This document shows, one piece after another, positions 1-11,807 of a stretch of 64,000 bases of DNA (position 1 is its first letter; each line of letters begins with the position of its first letter). Position numbers and translations under genes: made by a program. The stretch is from positions 345,671-409,670 of the forward strand of contig ML976986.1 in the NCBI GenBank assembly GCA_010015675.1. The letters are read 5' to 3'. This DNA comes from Byssothecium circinans. Lineage: Eukaryota; Ascomycota; Dothideomycetes; Pleosporales; Massarinaceae. The notes beneath the pieces are model-generated. The model had not been told where the DNA came from, ran no database searches, and was given only the letters and a program-made list of their open reading frames with translations.

Positions 1-3000
1 GTTTGAAGGCACCAGGCCTATACTTATTATCGCTGGCGGCTTGAGCAGGTGGGAGAGACTCTTGCGCACTCTCGCGGCCTCGACTATCGCTCCGCTCACC
101 ATCTTGCTGAAGACCGCGACGATTAGGCGGCACGTGTCCTCCAGAAGCAGGAGATGCAGTCCTGCCCTTGTCGCCCAAGTCGCTGAACCGACCGCGAGAA
201 GGAGCCTCAAAGCGGCCTGCTGCAGCACCAGCAGGAGACTCGTTGCGGCTAGCGGGGCCTCGTCCGCTTCCCTCACGTTCGCGCCATCCACCAGCTGGGC
301 TCTCTGAGTTACGAGCTCGAAGCGCTGGTGGAACATAGCCGCCCCTCTTGGGTGCTTCGGGCTCGAGAGCTGCAGATGCAGCGGGTGTAGGCTCTGGCAG
401 GGGTTGACCAGCAGCCTTCGCAGCCTCACGTTCGCGCCATGAGGGCTTTCCTCCAGCAAGAGCAATTCGAGGAGGCCCAGAAGCTTGGGGCTGATCGCGA
501 GGTTCGGGAACAGCAGAGCCAGCCTTCTTCGCCGCACGCCTGGCTTCCGCCTCCTCTTCTCGCTGGCGCTGTAGAGCTGCCTTCTCGTCCATCTCCCTGA
601 TTAATGTTAGTTGGCATACATGGCTTGTTATACAGTGCACATACCGTCGCCTGGCTTCCCGTTCTTCCTTTTCTTGTGCCATCTTCTGCCGTCGCTCTGC
701 TTCGGCCCTCTCTTTGGCTTCAGCTTCGGCCCTCTCTCGCTCCTCCACTTCTGCTTGTCGGCGCTCTGCCTCCTCGCGCTCGCGCCTCTCCATGGCCAAT
801 TTCTCCTTGAGCTCTGAGACACGCTTTGCCTTCTTCAGCTCGAGTTCCTTCTGTGCTTGTTTGGTACGCTTCTCGAATTCAGCTCTACGGGCTTGCTTGA
901 CCTCGGCTGTGAACCTGGAGTAAACTGGTACCAGCCTAGACAGACGGTGCTTCAGTGCCACATCGTCCTTGTGCTTTTGCTCGGCTGCCTTGAGCGACTC
1001 ATCCTTCGCTTTCTCGTACGCAGCTTCATCTTCCTTCATTTGGCGCTCGTAGTCATCCTTGAGGTGCTTGATCTCCTCTTTGCGGTATGCTCGTTCCAAG
1101 TGATCAATCCTCTTGCCAGCGATGCGTAGTTGCTCACCTAGTATGTTCTTCTCCTTCTCCAAGGCGGCCAACTTCATAGCGCGAATGCGGTTTGAATCCA
1201 ATTCGCTGATATCAGCTGGGATTTCAATATCGATCTTCACACCCTGCTTGAGTTCTTTGAGCTGCTTCTCGATTTCCTCACGCTGCACCCGATCTTGTTC
1301 CTGCTTGATGCGTTGCTGGGCACGAACACGCTGTTCTTCGGCTAGACGTCGAGATTCCTCCTCCTTGAGCTGCTGCTGTCGGAGGAGGCGCTTGGTTTGC
1401 TCCTCGCTCTCCTTGGCCTGCTGAGCCTTCAGAGCAGCCTCCTTCTTCTGGGTGATGACATCGCGACGAGCTAGAGTCTCACGATGCTCTTGCTCGGCTC
1501 CTTCCCTAGTTCGAAGAAGAGCCTCCTTCTTGGCTTGTACCCGCTCCGTATTGAAACTGGGATCAACATATTGGCAGGTGACGAAGAGGGACTTTGCAAG
1601 ACGGGTAAGCTGGGAGCGCACAATCTCAGCCGGGGTGCTCTGGAGTCGTTGGACGGAACGTGTCTCGCTCTCAGCGGAGCCAGCACCGGATCCAGAGTGC
1701 ATGGCCTTTGCTGAAGAGAAAACATCAGAGTCAAAGGTAAGCACGCCGGTAGCGTGGTCAACACGAATAGCCAAGTCGCCCTTCTTGCAGCCGTTCATGA
1801 TGAACTTCTCAATGGTGCCACTGCTGACCTGGAAAGGATCCGGGAATTGCGCCAAGTTCAGCACAAAGCTGATTTCCACAGAGTCGTATACCTGAGAGAG
1901 CTGCTGGAAGAGACGGGTAAGAATGACCTGTTGCAGTGGGCCAACATACTTCTTCATCTCCTCATCAGCACCAATCTTGGACAGGATGGGTGAGATCTTG
2001 TTGCAAATTGAGAGAGGATGGAAGTCCACTTCGAGAATGTTGTACAGGTCCCGGATCTCAGGGCGAGCTCGCTTGAGTAGGCCTTTGCTAAGAGCATCCT
2101 TAAAGAGGATAGCTCGGGTTGGTGCTTGTGACATACCAAGCAAGTTGGTAAGACGAGAGTTCTTGTTGTTCTTAGCCTGGTCCACATCGACTAAAGCACC
2201 TCGGGATCGGGACGTGCTGATGACGGGAATAGAGAGGGCTGATAAGAGGACGAAGGACGCCTTTTCAGTCATGTCGGCTTCAGTAACGACCGGGTTGTCC
2301 TTCTTCGGGCTCTGTCCTGATGCCACGGCAGCGGCAGATTGCCGTAGAAGATTGTAGTATCGACTCCAGGCTGCGGCGTGGAAGAGGTAGTTCTCGCTGA
2401 CCAGGAAGATGCGGGTAAGCTTCTCAAAGTAGTTGGCCATCATGATGTTCTTCGCCGGGCGCTTGCTCAGGCTTAGGAGGGTGTGGATGTCCTCAACACT
2501 GCGGAAAGCTTCTTGCCACAATTCAAGTTCAACCGCCACATTCAACTGCTGGAAACGGGTATCGAGGTGGCGTTGCAGTGTGTCAGGATCTGACAAGTTG
2601 ATGGCATGCATCTGCGAGGAGAATTTGGCAGCATTTTGGAGATGGTTTCGGAGAAGCTCGCAAAGGCGTCGAAATTCGGTCTTGCGGGCGTACTTTGAGC
2701 AGAACTGGAAGGCCTGCTGAGCGGTCGACTGGTACATGATCTCTAGACGCGCGTTGTTCTTGAAGATGTCCAAAACCGTGCGGTACGTCTCCCATAGAAA
2801 CTTGAGCCATGGCGTCACGATGGCCCGGTCGGTACGGTCGCGGGACTGCTCGCCGGACACGGTGGAGAGGAGGATCGATTCGGGAGTCTCGGAGGCCTCA
2901 AGGTCGTCGATGTTCTGAGCGTCACCGGGAGCTTCCAGCGAGGCCTGCACCTTCTCGGCCTTCTCCTGGGCTTCGGTGACCTTCTGCTCGGCCAGCTCGA

Positions 3001-3400
3001 TGAACTTCTTGAACACAAGCTGTATCCCACATTAGCCGCGTTCTCTTTCACTTCGCCACTTGCTGTTCCCTACCTCAATGGTCCCAACATTGGTGTTCTG
3101 CGCTGTGTTCTTGTACTGGTACAGGCCATCCTTGGCGAGCTTGCCTTTTCGGAGGTCGACGCAGAGTTCGATGAATAGGATCATCACCGGCTCGAGCGAG
3201 GCGATGGGACTGTTTCGGGTGCGCTTGGAAATGACATGTTCGTGGAGGAGCTGTAGCGCGGCCTGGGGCTGCTGCACTCCGATGAGTTCTTGGGCACGTT
3301 TGCTGGGGAGGCGTTAGTAGTTGTCCCATGGTGGTGGGCCAAATGGTGAAGAAAAGACGCACAGAGTGTTCTCCGGCTTGCTGTGTGGCGGCGGCGCCAT
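1..3400 (-). CDS. TIF32: Translation initiation factor eIF3 subunit a (3' end cut by window)
   Basis: Largest scaffold subunit of eIF3, which binds the 40S ribosome and recruits mRNA and the ternary complex in the cytoplasm. Exons read 3400-3363, 3302-3074, 3019-645 and 596-1; the three introns have GTGCGT, GTAGGG and GTATGT donors and CAG acceptors, and all junctions keep frame. The protein starts [20 protein letters not shown], the conserved eIF3a N terminus. It continues through the helical repeat and PCI region (roughly residues 80-520), then a very long charged coiled coil rich in E/K/R (about 580-900), then a disordered tail with a YVPPALR motif. About 1,079 codons lie inside the window, close to or above the usual fungal length, so the missing C-terminal piece should be short. 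The start is the first ATG and precedes a short 38-nt first exon. Confidence 0.95.
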
Positions 3401-4226
3401 GCTGGGTAGACTGGTCGCAGATCGACTGCGATATCGCTTGGGGGCTTAAGAGCAGGCTCAGCGACAGCTGCGGTGGTTGCGGTGCAGAGGCTCGCGGGTG
3501 CGGCTACAGGATGGTGGACAAGATCGAAAATCGCCGTCAGTGTGCGAGCCTTGGCAGTCACGTGTAATGCGCCCCGCCCGCAGGAACATTGAAATGAAAC
3601 GCGAACCGGGCACCCTTTTCATCACTCGAGTGACTCGATGGCTGCCCAACGCGCCGCATCGCCAAACGCTGTGACTGTGATTGACTGGAACCGTGGCTCT
3701 TCTGTGTGCAGGAACTTCAATGTTGTAAATGATTGTTTGTTTGTCTGCTCCGCGCCTTCTCCATCTCCCATCTACCGCGCCCAGACAATCACCGCTGCTT
3801 CTTTCGGCGGTGAGGAAGGAGCGAGCCCCAATCCCCCCGTAAGCGGAAGCGGCTTAGCCAAATCCGAACGTACCGACCCCAACACCCAGCTCATTCCAAC
3901 CTCCTGAACTGAACGAGCGCACGCCTCGCCATCGCTGCCCGCAACCACTCCATCTCCCAGCGCCATCCGCTCCCACTGCAGCCGCCGTCCGCAATTCGCG
4001 CTGTCCGTCGGCCCTGCGCGCGCAGCTCCAGCACGCCCTCGCACACCTCCGCTCCTTACCACTCGCCGCTCTCCACTCTTTGGCAACGCTGCTAGCCGCA
4101 AACCTACGAACGTCGCACCATCCCGCCGGCAGCCAAACTCCTAACAACAGCCAGCCTGCACGCCACTTCCCTTCGATATCTATACCCCGTTGACACAGAC
4201 ACGTCGCAAGCGCACACCGAGCAGTC
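3401..4226. promoter_or_regulatory. Divergent promoter region between eIF3a and G-gamma
   Basis: An 826-bp spacer separates the starts of two divergently transcribed genes and must hold both promoters. It contains one CACGTG E-box at 3559-3564 and becomes C/T-rich from about 3,900 up to the G-gamma start, as is common for 5' leaders of highly expressed fungal genes. No RNA gene or further coding exon was found. Confidence 0.6.
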
Positions 4227-4620
4227 ATGATGGCCTCCGCCGCACCGTACGAGATCCGCACCGGCGGTGAAGGCAAGAGCAAGAAGCAGAGCATGGCCGA
4301 GCTGAAGCTGCGCCGTCTCACCGAACTGAACCAGCGCCTGCGCGAGGATCTAGAGCGCCGCCGAATACCTGTGTCGGAAGCCGCGATAGAGTAGGATATT
4401 CATTGTCGTGTTCTGCTGCGGGACATGTTGGCTGACCAGCGCGCAGCTTGATTGCATTCACGGACAAGGAGCCCAAAGACTGGATGGTGCCTTCACGATG
4501 GGGAACGGTGTGTATTCAACGACAAGATCGCTATGTGCATCTCACTGACGGGCACAGATTGACAAGCGCGAAGACCCCTACGCCCCGCAACAGAGCAACG
4601 GCTGCTGCATTGTAATGTAA
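4227..4620 (+). CDS. Heterotrimeric G-protein gamma subunit
   Basis: Gamma subunit that pairs with G-beta and anchors it to the plasma membrane for pheromone, nutrient and development signalling. Exons 4227-4390, 4447-4507 and 4558-4620 join to 95 residues. The GGL helix region lies in the first half (AELKLRRLTELNQRLREDL), followed by the conserved MVPSRWGTIDKREDPYAPQQ block. The protein ends CCIVM: a CaaX box (CIVM) expected to be farnesylated, with an adjacent cysteine available for palmitoylation. Length and domain order match fungal G-gamma (Neurospora GNG-1 and Aspergillus GpgA type). Two ATGs stand in tandem at 4227 and 4230; the first is used here. Both introns are about 50 nt. Confidence 0.93.
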
Positions 4621-5987
4621 GGAGGAGGATGTCATGTCAAGCAACGGCGTTCATGCGGAGCCTTTGAGGCAAAGTCTTTCATATACCTTTTTGGAGGAGG
4701 CGGATAATACCCATGGTAGTCCCAGGCTCAGGGTCGCGCCATGTACTTTTCAGCAATGTGTAAATTACGTATGAGGTCTTCGGCTGCCTTTGTAGTGCGG
4801 CGAGGGTCTTAGGTGTTTGTTTGACAGTTCAGCCTTGCCAGGTCTTTTCATTATGAGATAAAAGCAGGTCCTAATGCAGTCCGCCCATTCTTCCACCTTC
4901 AACCCATCACCGACACATTAATCAGGCCGGAGAGTTCCCATCACCAGACACTAATCTGCCCGGAGAGGCAGGTCGGATCAATTCATTATCAGCATCAATT
5001 TGCCAATTACGCGAGATGATCCCGGACCGGACAGCACAGCACGGCGTCTCCCAAATTCCGTACACTGCCTATAAATAAAAGATCACCTCAAACGATACAT
5101 ATGTGCAGATGTTTGCAGCCCGAGAGAACGGTTGCCCTACTATCTACCTTTCCACCGGGCCTCTGCAGTTCATCCAGCAGAAGAAAGAGCCAGGTGAGGA
5201 GCTGGTCACAGCTTGGCAATCAGGTCGCAGAGTGCGGGGCAGCTTGTGATTGGTCTGAGCGAGACGACACGACCGTAAGGGGTGTTGATGAAGAGGGTGA
5301 GGGGAGTCCGGGTCCGTTTGGAATGTACAATGCAGAATGATAGATCTTAGTGTCTCGATGGAGAATTGTAGTCAGCGCGCGGAAATGCGCATACTCGCAC
5401 GACTCAAGCTATTCAGATATTGCCGTGTGTGGCGTCTGTTGAAAACGGCTGATCTGGCCAGTCATGGTATCGGTGACCTGTGTAGTTTGTACTGTACCTG
5501 AGGTCTGGGTGACCCCGTTCAACCGTCAACTTGGTGTGAGTGTTGAAGACGAACACTGGCCATTCACTGGTCTCGGTACATACAATGCGAGCGGCGCCAC
5601 AATATTCAATTTCGCGCCTGAACAGTCCGGAGTGTGGGCGTCTCTTATCAATTTGGTAACTCGTGGGGTAAACCAGGCAGGGATCACCTCCGGTTGCGCC
5701 TTCACGAGCGCGGCCTCAACACTGCTTTGCTCTTCTCTTCTCTTCTCTCCTCTCCGCCCTCGAGAGAGGGGAGCAGCGCCGCCGCCGCAGCACACACCGT
5801 CTACCGCCCGTCTACCGCGTTTTCGATTCATGTCTGCCGTCTGTACTTCCCGCCAGCGCGCGTTGGACACCAACGCTGTCGTTTCCTAGCCCCCAGCGAG
5901 CCCCACCCATCCATGCCGTCTTCTGGTCAAAATTGAGACTTTCCTCGACCGTAGCCTGCAAACCTTCTTCGATCCCTTGCGCAAAAG
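4621..5987. promoter_or_regulatory. Intergenic region and 5' leader of the bHLH gene
   Basis: This 1.37-kb stretch lies between two plus-strand genes. It holds an imperfect direct repeat at 4903-4967, a TATAAATA box near 5,070 and a strongly pyrimidine-rich tract around 5,720-5,770. An open frame at 5464-5889 (141 codons) has no recognisable protein character and sits in the probable promoter or leader of the next gene. It could act as an upstream ORF but is not called as a gene. Confidence 0.5.
4903..4967 (+). repeat. Imperfect direct repeat, two units of about 31 bp
   Basis: Units 4903-4934 and 4937-4967 both begin CCCATCACC, share an ACTAATC-like core and end CGGAGAG, with small substitutions and a one-base length difference. 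They lie about 1 kb upstream of the bHLH regulator. Function unknown. Confidence 0.6.
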
Positions 5988-8044
5988 ATGGACGATGTGG
6001 TATGGTCTGGAGGGGGCCACTTTGATCCCTCAGACCAGCAAGACTTCGGATTCCTGGACCTGGACCTGGACAATATCGATCTCGATTTTGATTTTGGAGC
6101 TGCCAGTGCCAGCGACCCCAGCCCGCAACTAGGCCAGCTCTCCGAGGAGCTGGACCTCCAGCACCTGTACAGTCCCGCACAAGTGGCACAAGAGCATCAC
6201 AATGGGTCGGGCGCACAGCAGGCACACTCAGTGGATGGCCGCGCCGGTGCTCAGGCGGGGAAGCATTACTTCGACTTCAGCATGCCACCCTACACTCAGA
6301 ATGCGCCCGCATACACACAACCCCAGGAGCACATGTTTCGAATGCATGCTCCAGTACCGCCAACGCCAAACAGCCTTGAAATGCACAATAACCAGGCCCG
6401 CTACATGCAGCAGATGGACGCGCAACAGGCCGTGTTCGAGCAGCGTTTCCCGATGCGCCAGGACGATATGGTATGTTGAACCCTACCTCAAGACATGGGA
6501 ATATATTGACCGGGGACAGACATTCACCCCACTCGTTTCGCCAGCTGTGACCCCTCATGAGGCACGTTTTAGAATACAGGATGGGAATGCCATTTCCAAC
6601 CACTTCAGCCCGTTGACATCGCCAGCGCTGAATGCGCAACCCTATTCACAGTCACATGCCCAGTATCGCGCCACCTCTGGGGGCTCTACCGGCGCATCGC
6701 CTATCGATGCAGACAAGGAAATGTCGAGTGAGCCGGCTGTAATCCAGGAAGAACAGGGTAGGAAATTGAGAAGGAACAAGAGAAGTGCACCGCGGTCGGC
6801 TGCCCCTGCACGCATACGGCAGTCGCCAATTGTAAAACCCGGCCGACGAAAAGCAACAGTGTCGTCACTGATACCTCCCAAAGACGTGTCTGACCTGATG
6901 GAAGAAGCGCGAGGAAATCGCTCTTATGCTGGCGGAATCGATGCACGTCTCAGTCGCGATAGCTCAGAGACCAATTCAATATCTCCAGAGCCACTTTCAG
7001 AAATGGGACCACCGCCCAAACCAGCTTCTGTGACTCCGTCCCCCGCAATGCTAGCGCAAAAGCACCAAGCGTTGAGTCAAGGCGTTACACCCGCGACGCC
7101 GGCATCACTGATGCGCATTCACCCGTCACCAACATTTGGTGTCCCTGAAGTACCACCGCTGTTGGACGACCTGACATTACCCGAAGCCTCCCTAGAGCGA
7201 CCGCCTTTATCTCATCTTGATACTGCCATACACGATGATGAACAAGACACGCCACGACTATCGGCACGTAAGACGCCCAAACTATCCGCTCAAGGCACAC
7301 CATCAGGGCTTGCTGCTATGTCTGGGAAGGACAGTCCTATGCTTAGTGGCGTGTCCACGCCTACCAGCCCAGCTTTCGCTCCAACGTCTTCAAGGAAAGC
7401 AGACTCAAAGTCGGGTCGGTTGCCAAAAAAGAGGAACAGTGTTGGCTCGAACCTCGTCAGTCCTGCACTCAGACCGAAGATTTCTCCCAGCATAAAGCCT
7501 TTGCTTCCCGATGGTGGTAAGTACTTGATTGTATGGGCACATGGTAGCTCTCTAACGTGCAACAGGTGTCTCTAGTGATACTCACGCACTTCTCCTCGCT
7601 TCTAAATCCAACTACCAAAACATCTTGGATGGGACGACCGTTCCCGGTGTAGTCTATCCAACCTCACTATCCAACAATCTGACTTCAAAACGAACCTCCC
7701 ATAAAATGGCCGAACAAGGTCGCCGAAACCGCATCAACACAGCTCTCCAAGAAATGCAGGCGCTTCTTCCTTCGCCAGATATCAACGCCAAAGATACCGC
7801 AAAAAGCCCCGACACTGGCGGCCCACAATCCAACAATTCCAAAGCAGCCAAAGTCGAAAGCGCAATTGAGTACATCAAACAGCTCCAGCAACAATGTTTC
7901 GACAAAGATCGGCTATTGGACAGAAAGGATCAAGAGATGGAAGCTCTGCGAAAGGAATTGGCTGCTCTGAAGGCCAATAGCTCTACTGAGGCTATCGCAG
8001 CAAGCATTAATTCGCCGGCGGCAGCAAAAGAGGATGATACTTGA
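5988..8044 (+). CDS. nuc-1: bHLH phosphate-starvation regulator, NUC-1/PHO4 family
   Basis: Transcription factor that in Neurospora (NUC-1) and Aspergillus (PalcA) turns on phosphatase and phosphate-transport genes under phosphate limitation; it acts in the nucleus. Exons 5988-6470, 6520-7516 and 7566-8044 give 652 residues. The N terminus has an acidic and hydrophobic stretch (DLDLDNIDLDFDF, about residues 25-37) suited to activation. The middle is Ser/Pro/Thr-rich with many SP/TP sites, fitting cyclin-dependent kinase (PHO85/PGOV-type) control. The C-terminal bHLH begins near residue 535 with SHKMAEQGRRNRIN, carrying the His, Glu and Arg that read CACGTG half-sites. An unusually long loop (SPDINAKD to NNSKAAK) precedes helix 2 and a short coiled coil. 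The block NYQNILDGTTVPGV just upstream is typical of this family. Confidence 0.88.
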
Positions 8045-9995
8045 AGGGTGCATGCCATTGACTCTGCGCCATAATACTAATCTCATATATGGCTTCATCC
8101 GTATAAATTGCAATACTTGACAACTTGGTCTACTCTCAGAAGCGGAGAAAGCGTCGGCTATCCATGGCTTACCCTTCTGCCTACACTGAGTCAGTGTCTA
8201 CTCCGGCGATTACCTCGGTGTAAAATCTTTTTCATCGACACGGTTCGGAGAGACGCCAAAGATGAACCCTGTGCCGCCATCGCGCATGCATATCCCACGT
8301 CCACGGGTCGCTTCCATCCTGGCGGGAATTGGGAGTCGAATTTTTTTGGAGCTGAGCCCTGTGTGGGATAGCGTGGAGGTTGATTTGGGTAAGAGATCGA
8401 GTCTCAACAACGTGGCAGATCTAGGTCGTTGATTGGTTGATCCTTAATAGCTCTACACGTGATGGCGGATTTCACCTGCGTACCTCGCTGCTCAGGTGTT
8501 CAATGTATTAGGAGACCGTCAAAGATCTATGGGGCATGCCCAGGTACCGACTGTTGAGACATTTGTGGTTTTGGTGTGGTGTGCAAATACTATTCTATGT
8601 CCAAGTCTGACGGCTGTGAACCTGCGAGTGCTCATAGTCATTGTTTACTTCTCTTGTCCGTCCGTGAATGCCCGTACTCTTCATCATCCTGCGCTGCTTT
8701 CCGCCTAAATCCTTTCAGCTCCTTTCTTTTTTTCCGGTTTAACGTTGATTGACGTCACCCCTTCCTATTCAACATCGCTATCCATCCGCTAACTCCCAAG
8801 CCACCTTTTTCTTTCCTTTTTCCTCGACCCCATCCGTAATAAGTCTCGCATGCAGTAGTTTCCTTCTGACTAATTCTTTCCCCCATACACGGGGTCGGTG
8901 CACGCCTCGAACCATAAGGTACTGACGCTACAAGCCTGCAGCGTTCGGGACAGTCGGGGCGTGTGTGTTGCTATTTTACCACCGGCACCTGATGCGATCA
9001 AAAGTGTCTGAAGTCTCGGTGCCTGCGGGACAGCGCCGCGCGCCGGCGCTGGCGTAGGTGTCATGGTGTGAGGAAGTGAGGACGCGGTGCGTTGACAGAT
9101 AAAGAGCCGGCAGCAGTCCGGTACTCTTCAAACGCATTGAAAAAATGGAGCGGGGAGTGTTGATGGGCAAATTTGGCTGAGGAGGAGGAGGACAGGTGCA
9201 GTGATGAGTGGTATCCTCCTTTTATGGTACATATCTACGACTTGTTCTGTTGAACTTAACTTTGGGTTGAAGTTGTCGGTGAGGCTTTTCCCTTTTTCTT
9301 TCCTTCGTTCCTTTTTTTACGGGATGGGGGAGATGAGAGGGCGGTGAGAATTTGATGATTTGTGGCTGAGATGGTTTGGTAAGTATAGGCCGGGGTGTGT
9401 GGGTATGTCAGAATTTAATTTTTTTTTGGGGGGGGAGGCGGAGGGGAGGTATGAGGGGAGTAGGGGGTGGTAGCGTGGGGGTTTATATGATGGATTTTAT
9501 GGACCGAAAAGGAGTTGCTTTTGCTGAATTACTTATTGATGGGTTGGGATAAACTGTTTAAAGTAAAAAGGCAATGGTAGGTAGTAAGTAGTCGTGAAGA
9601 TAGAACTGGTGCTAGCTTCGCTCTATGAGGACTTACGTCAACTAAATTATTAGGAGCATTATCTATAGTTTGAAGGGGGGTCTGTTGTAACCCGGTGTTT
9701 CATTTGCCTTTCCACCTATACTACACACCTACATACTAGAGCGGAAGCAACTTATCCTTCTATTACTATTATTATTCCATGTTGCGCTTCCCAGGACGAT
9801 GCCATCCAGAGCTCAGCGCCTTTTATGCCAAGGCTGTAAGCAGAATGCGTTCCGCTTAGCTAGAGAATACTGTTGAAGAGCTTAGCCCCTTCTATAACAA
9901 GAAGAAGTCCCGAATACCAGTAACTTAGCATCATGTTTGCTCTGGCACATCCCAACACAATCCTATATCAACCGAAAGCTTGTTAAGTCGTTCAT
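8045..9995. other. Sparse 1.95-kb intergenic stretch
   Basis: No gene could be supported here. The stretch becomes AT-rich and low-complexity from about 9,230 on, including a T-run directly followed by a G-run at about 9,419-9,436. A CACGTG site lies at 8456-8461. Short open frames at 8496-8708 and 8870-9170 show no protein-like composition or splice structure. Confidence 0.5.
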
Positions 9996-11807
9996 TCACG
10001 ATGGCCGGGATTTGGGCATCCGACTGGTGTAGTAAGCACGGCTTTGCAATCCTTCAGCTACGCCAGCCCGGAAAGCCTCTCCCACGTCTTGCAAACCGAA
10101 GATTCGTGAATTGGACGCAAGCGCCTTGCTGAACACCATCGAGATTGCAGACATACTCTGCTGCTGATCGGAGACTCGGAACCCCCATCCATCTACCACC
10201 CGAGCAATGAACTCTGCGATGTGCTGGCAGCTGACGTTCTTGTCGTCCATCCCCAGCTCCTTGCCCATCATTCCAATAGCCCTAGCAGTACGGGCATCTA
10301 GAGGAACTTCTCGTTGCCGTAGATTCCTCCCGATAATCCTGGTAGTTCGGCCAGGTATAAAAGCATCTAACCCTAGTCCCGCGCAAGTGTGATTGTGTTG
10401 AAGGTTATAGAGATCTTGTAATGGTCGAACGGCTAGAAGAGCATCCTTACTAATATTGGCCCATATCAATAGCTCTGTCTCCCCCTTATATTTAGTCCAT
10501 GAGAGCTGTGAGTGCTGCCTTAATTTCCTAATGATCTTTGCGGCATGGATAACTTTATGCTCCTGTTGCAATGATTGGTGGGAGAGGTTAATTAGCCCGA
10601 TATGGGGATCCCTTTGTGTGGCCGCATATTTCATAGCTTGTAGGAGACTGGTGGTGACTGATATATAGGCAGAGGCATCCCCTCCGGTTTTGCTGAGATG
10701 GCGATGACCCAGGAATAATAGCGCAACCTGATCCTTATCTGGCGAGAGTGGTGGGAGGAATTGGCCGTGCCAATTAGCATAGCCTCGCGTGTAGAAGCCA
10801 ATTTCTGGGTCATACATAGTGTAGCTTTGATTTGAGAAGACACGATAGGCAAGGGCAGCGTGCGCCGTGGTGCATTGACCCTTGGGTTGAGTATTAACAT
10901 CCACATAAAGCTCGGTTTGCTTTGGTGCGGCGGTTGCTATTTCTTTAGGTTGTATATATGGATTATTGTTATGAAGAGGTGCCTTTGCCGAGGATGCCTG
11001 CCGGATGAGGGCCTGATGGGCTTTTCGTACACGCTTAGACTTTGACTTCGCAGCCTGACCGGATGCTGCCAGGGCTTCATCATTAGACTCCCGACGTTTT
11101 AATTGTATTTGTAGTAATTTAGCTGTCTTCTCAGTGAGCCCTCTGGCGGCTGCGAAGTTATTGTTGGGATCGTTAAGCGCGCAATTGAAAACTCTCCCAA
11201 AGGAGTGTGGGAAGGCTCTCGCACCGTGATAACGTAGGTGGCTTTGGAATTGAATGGTTACTCGTCCTTTTGGAAGGTTCAAGCCGGTGATACCATTGAA
11301 AATAGGGGTGAAGTCGTTTGAGATGTAGAACCGGAAAAGGACGCAAATTAGCTCCCGTTCCTCCTCTGTGTATTGATGGCGGGGAGAATGCTCTACATAT
11401 TTTAAATTCTCAAGGGCTTGTATATTCTCGGATTTCTGTCCATTTAAGGACTGTCGCTTGGTCGTTGAACATCCGTAGAATAGCCGGCGGTTAACGGGTC
11501 TTTTCTTCTTGCTTATTCCTTTACTTTCCATATCAGGGCAAGGTGTAGCGCTCGGTTGGAATAAGAAGTCTGTGCTATCTGACTCATAGGAAGACTCAGG
11601 ATTTAACGTGGGTGCTGCTGCGGCGGCGGCGAAATCTTGTAGTTGTTCCTTGAAAGTATACTCCCAGCTCGGTAGGATAGAAACCGTGGCTAACGATAAG
11701 CAGTCCGGGGTGTTGTTGACATGACCAGTCCTCGCAGATGGCGTGCTCGGCGAGTTTAGAATCGAAAACTCCGCATCGTTGTCTCTTGCCTTAGGATTTC
11801 TCTCCAT
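9996..11807 (-). CDS. Lineage-restricted protein: SANT-like helical region plus DUF7587/ART-like domain
   Basis: Intronless 603-residue ORF from the ATG at 11807; no function is established. Residues 1-140 are disordered, with an Ala run at 60-65. Residues 145-215 (YTEEERELICVLFRFY...) look like a Myb/SANT-type three-helix unit. Residues 225-300 are basic and linker-like. Residues 318-490 resemble the fungal DUF7587 domain and follow the order of an ADP-ribosyltransferase fold: YRVF with Arg322, HRH at 368-370, SVTTS at 383-387 and an E-x-E at 443-445 followed by LLIWANISKDAL. That order matches the R / S-T-S / E-x-E signature of the R-S-E class, but this is my pattern reading, not a database hit. 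The C-terminal 110 residues are helical. The gene is AT-richer than its neighbours and lies between two gene-poor spacers, suggesting an accessory gene. Confidence 0.7.
   Translation of the reverse strand: MERNPKARDNDAEFSILNSPSTPSARTGHVNNTPDCLSLATVSILPSWEYTFKEQLQDFAAAAAAPTLNPESSYESDSTDFLFQPSATPCPDMESKGISKKKRPVNRRLFYGCSTTKRQSLNGQKSENIQALENLKYVEHSPRHQYTEEERELICVLFRFYISNDFTPIFNGITGLNLPKGRVTIQFQSHLRYHGARAFPHSFGRVFNCALNDPNNNFAAARGLTEKTAKLLQIQLKRRESNDEALAASGQAAKSKSKRVRKAHQALIRQASSAKAPLHNNNPYIQPKEIATAAPKQTELYVDVNTQPKGQCTTAHAALAYRVFSNQSYTMYDPEIGFYTRGYANWHGQFLPPLSPDKDQVALLFLGHRHLSKTGGDASAYISVTTSLLQAMKYAATQRDPHIGLINLSHQSLQQEHKVIHAAKIIRKLRQHSQLSWTKYKGETELLIWANISKDALLAVRPLQDLYNLQHNHTCAGLGLDAFIPGRTTRIIGRNLRQREVPLDARTARAIGMMGKELGMDDKNVSCQHIAEFIARVVDGWGFRVSDQQQSMSAISMVFSKALASNSRIFGLQDVGEAFRAGVAEGLQSRAYYTSRMPKSRPS

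Noticed and set aside
5464..5889. 141-codon open frame upstream of the bHLH gene
   Set aside because: It overlaps a CT-rich leader, its product is a mix of low-complexity Ser/Pro and unrelated residues, and no splice structure joins it to the next exon. At most it is an upstream ORF.
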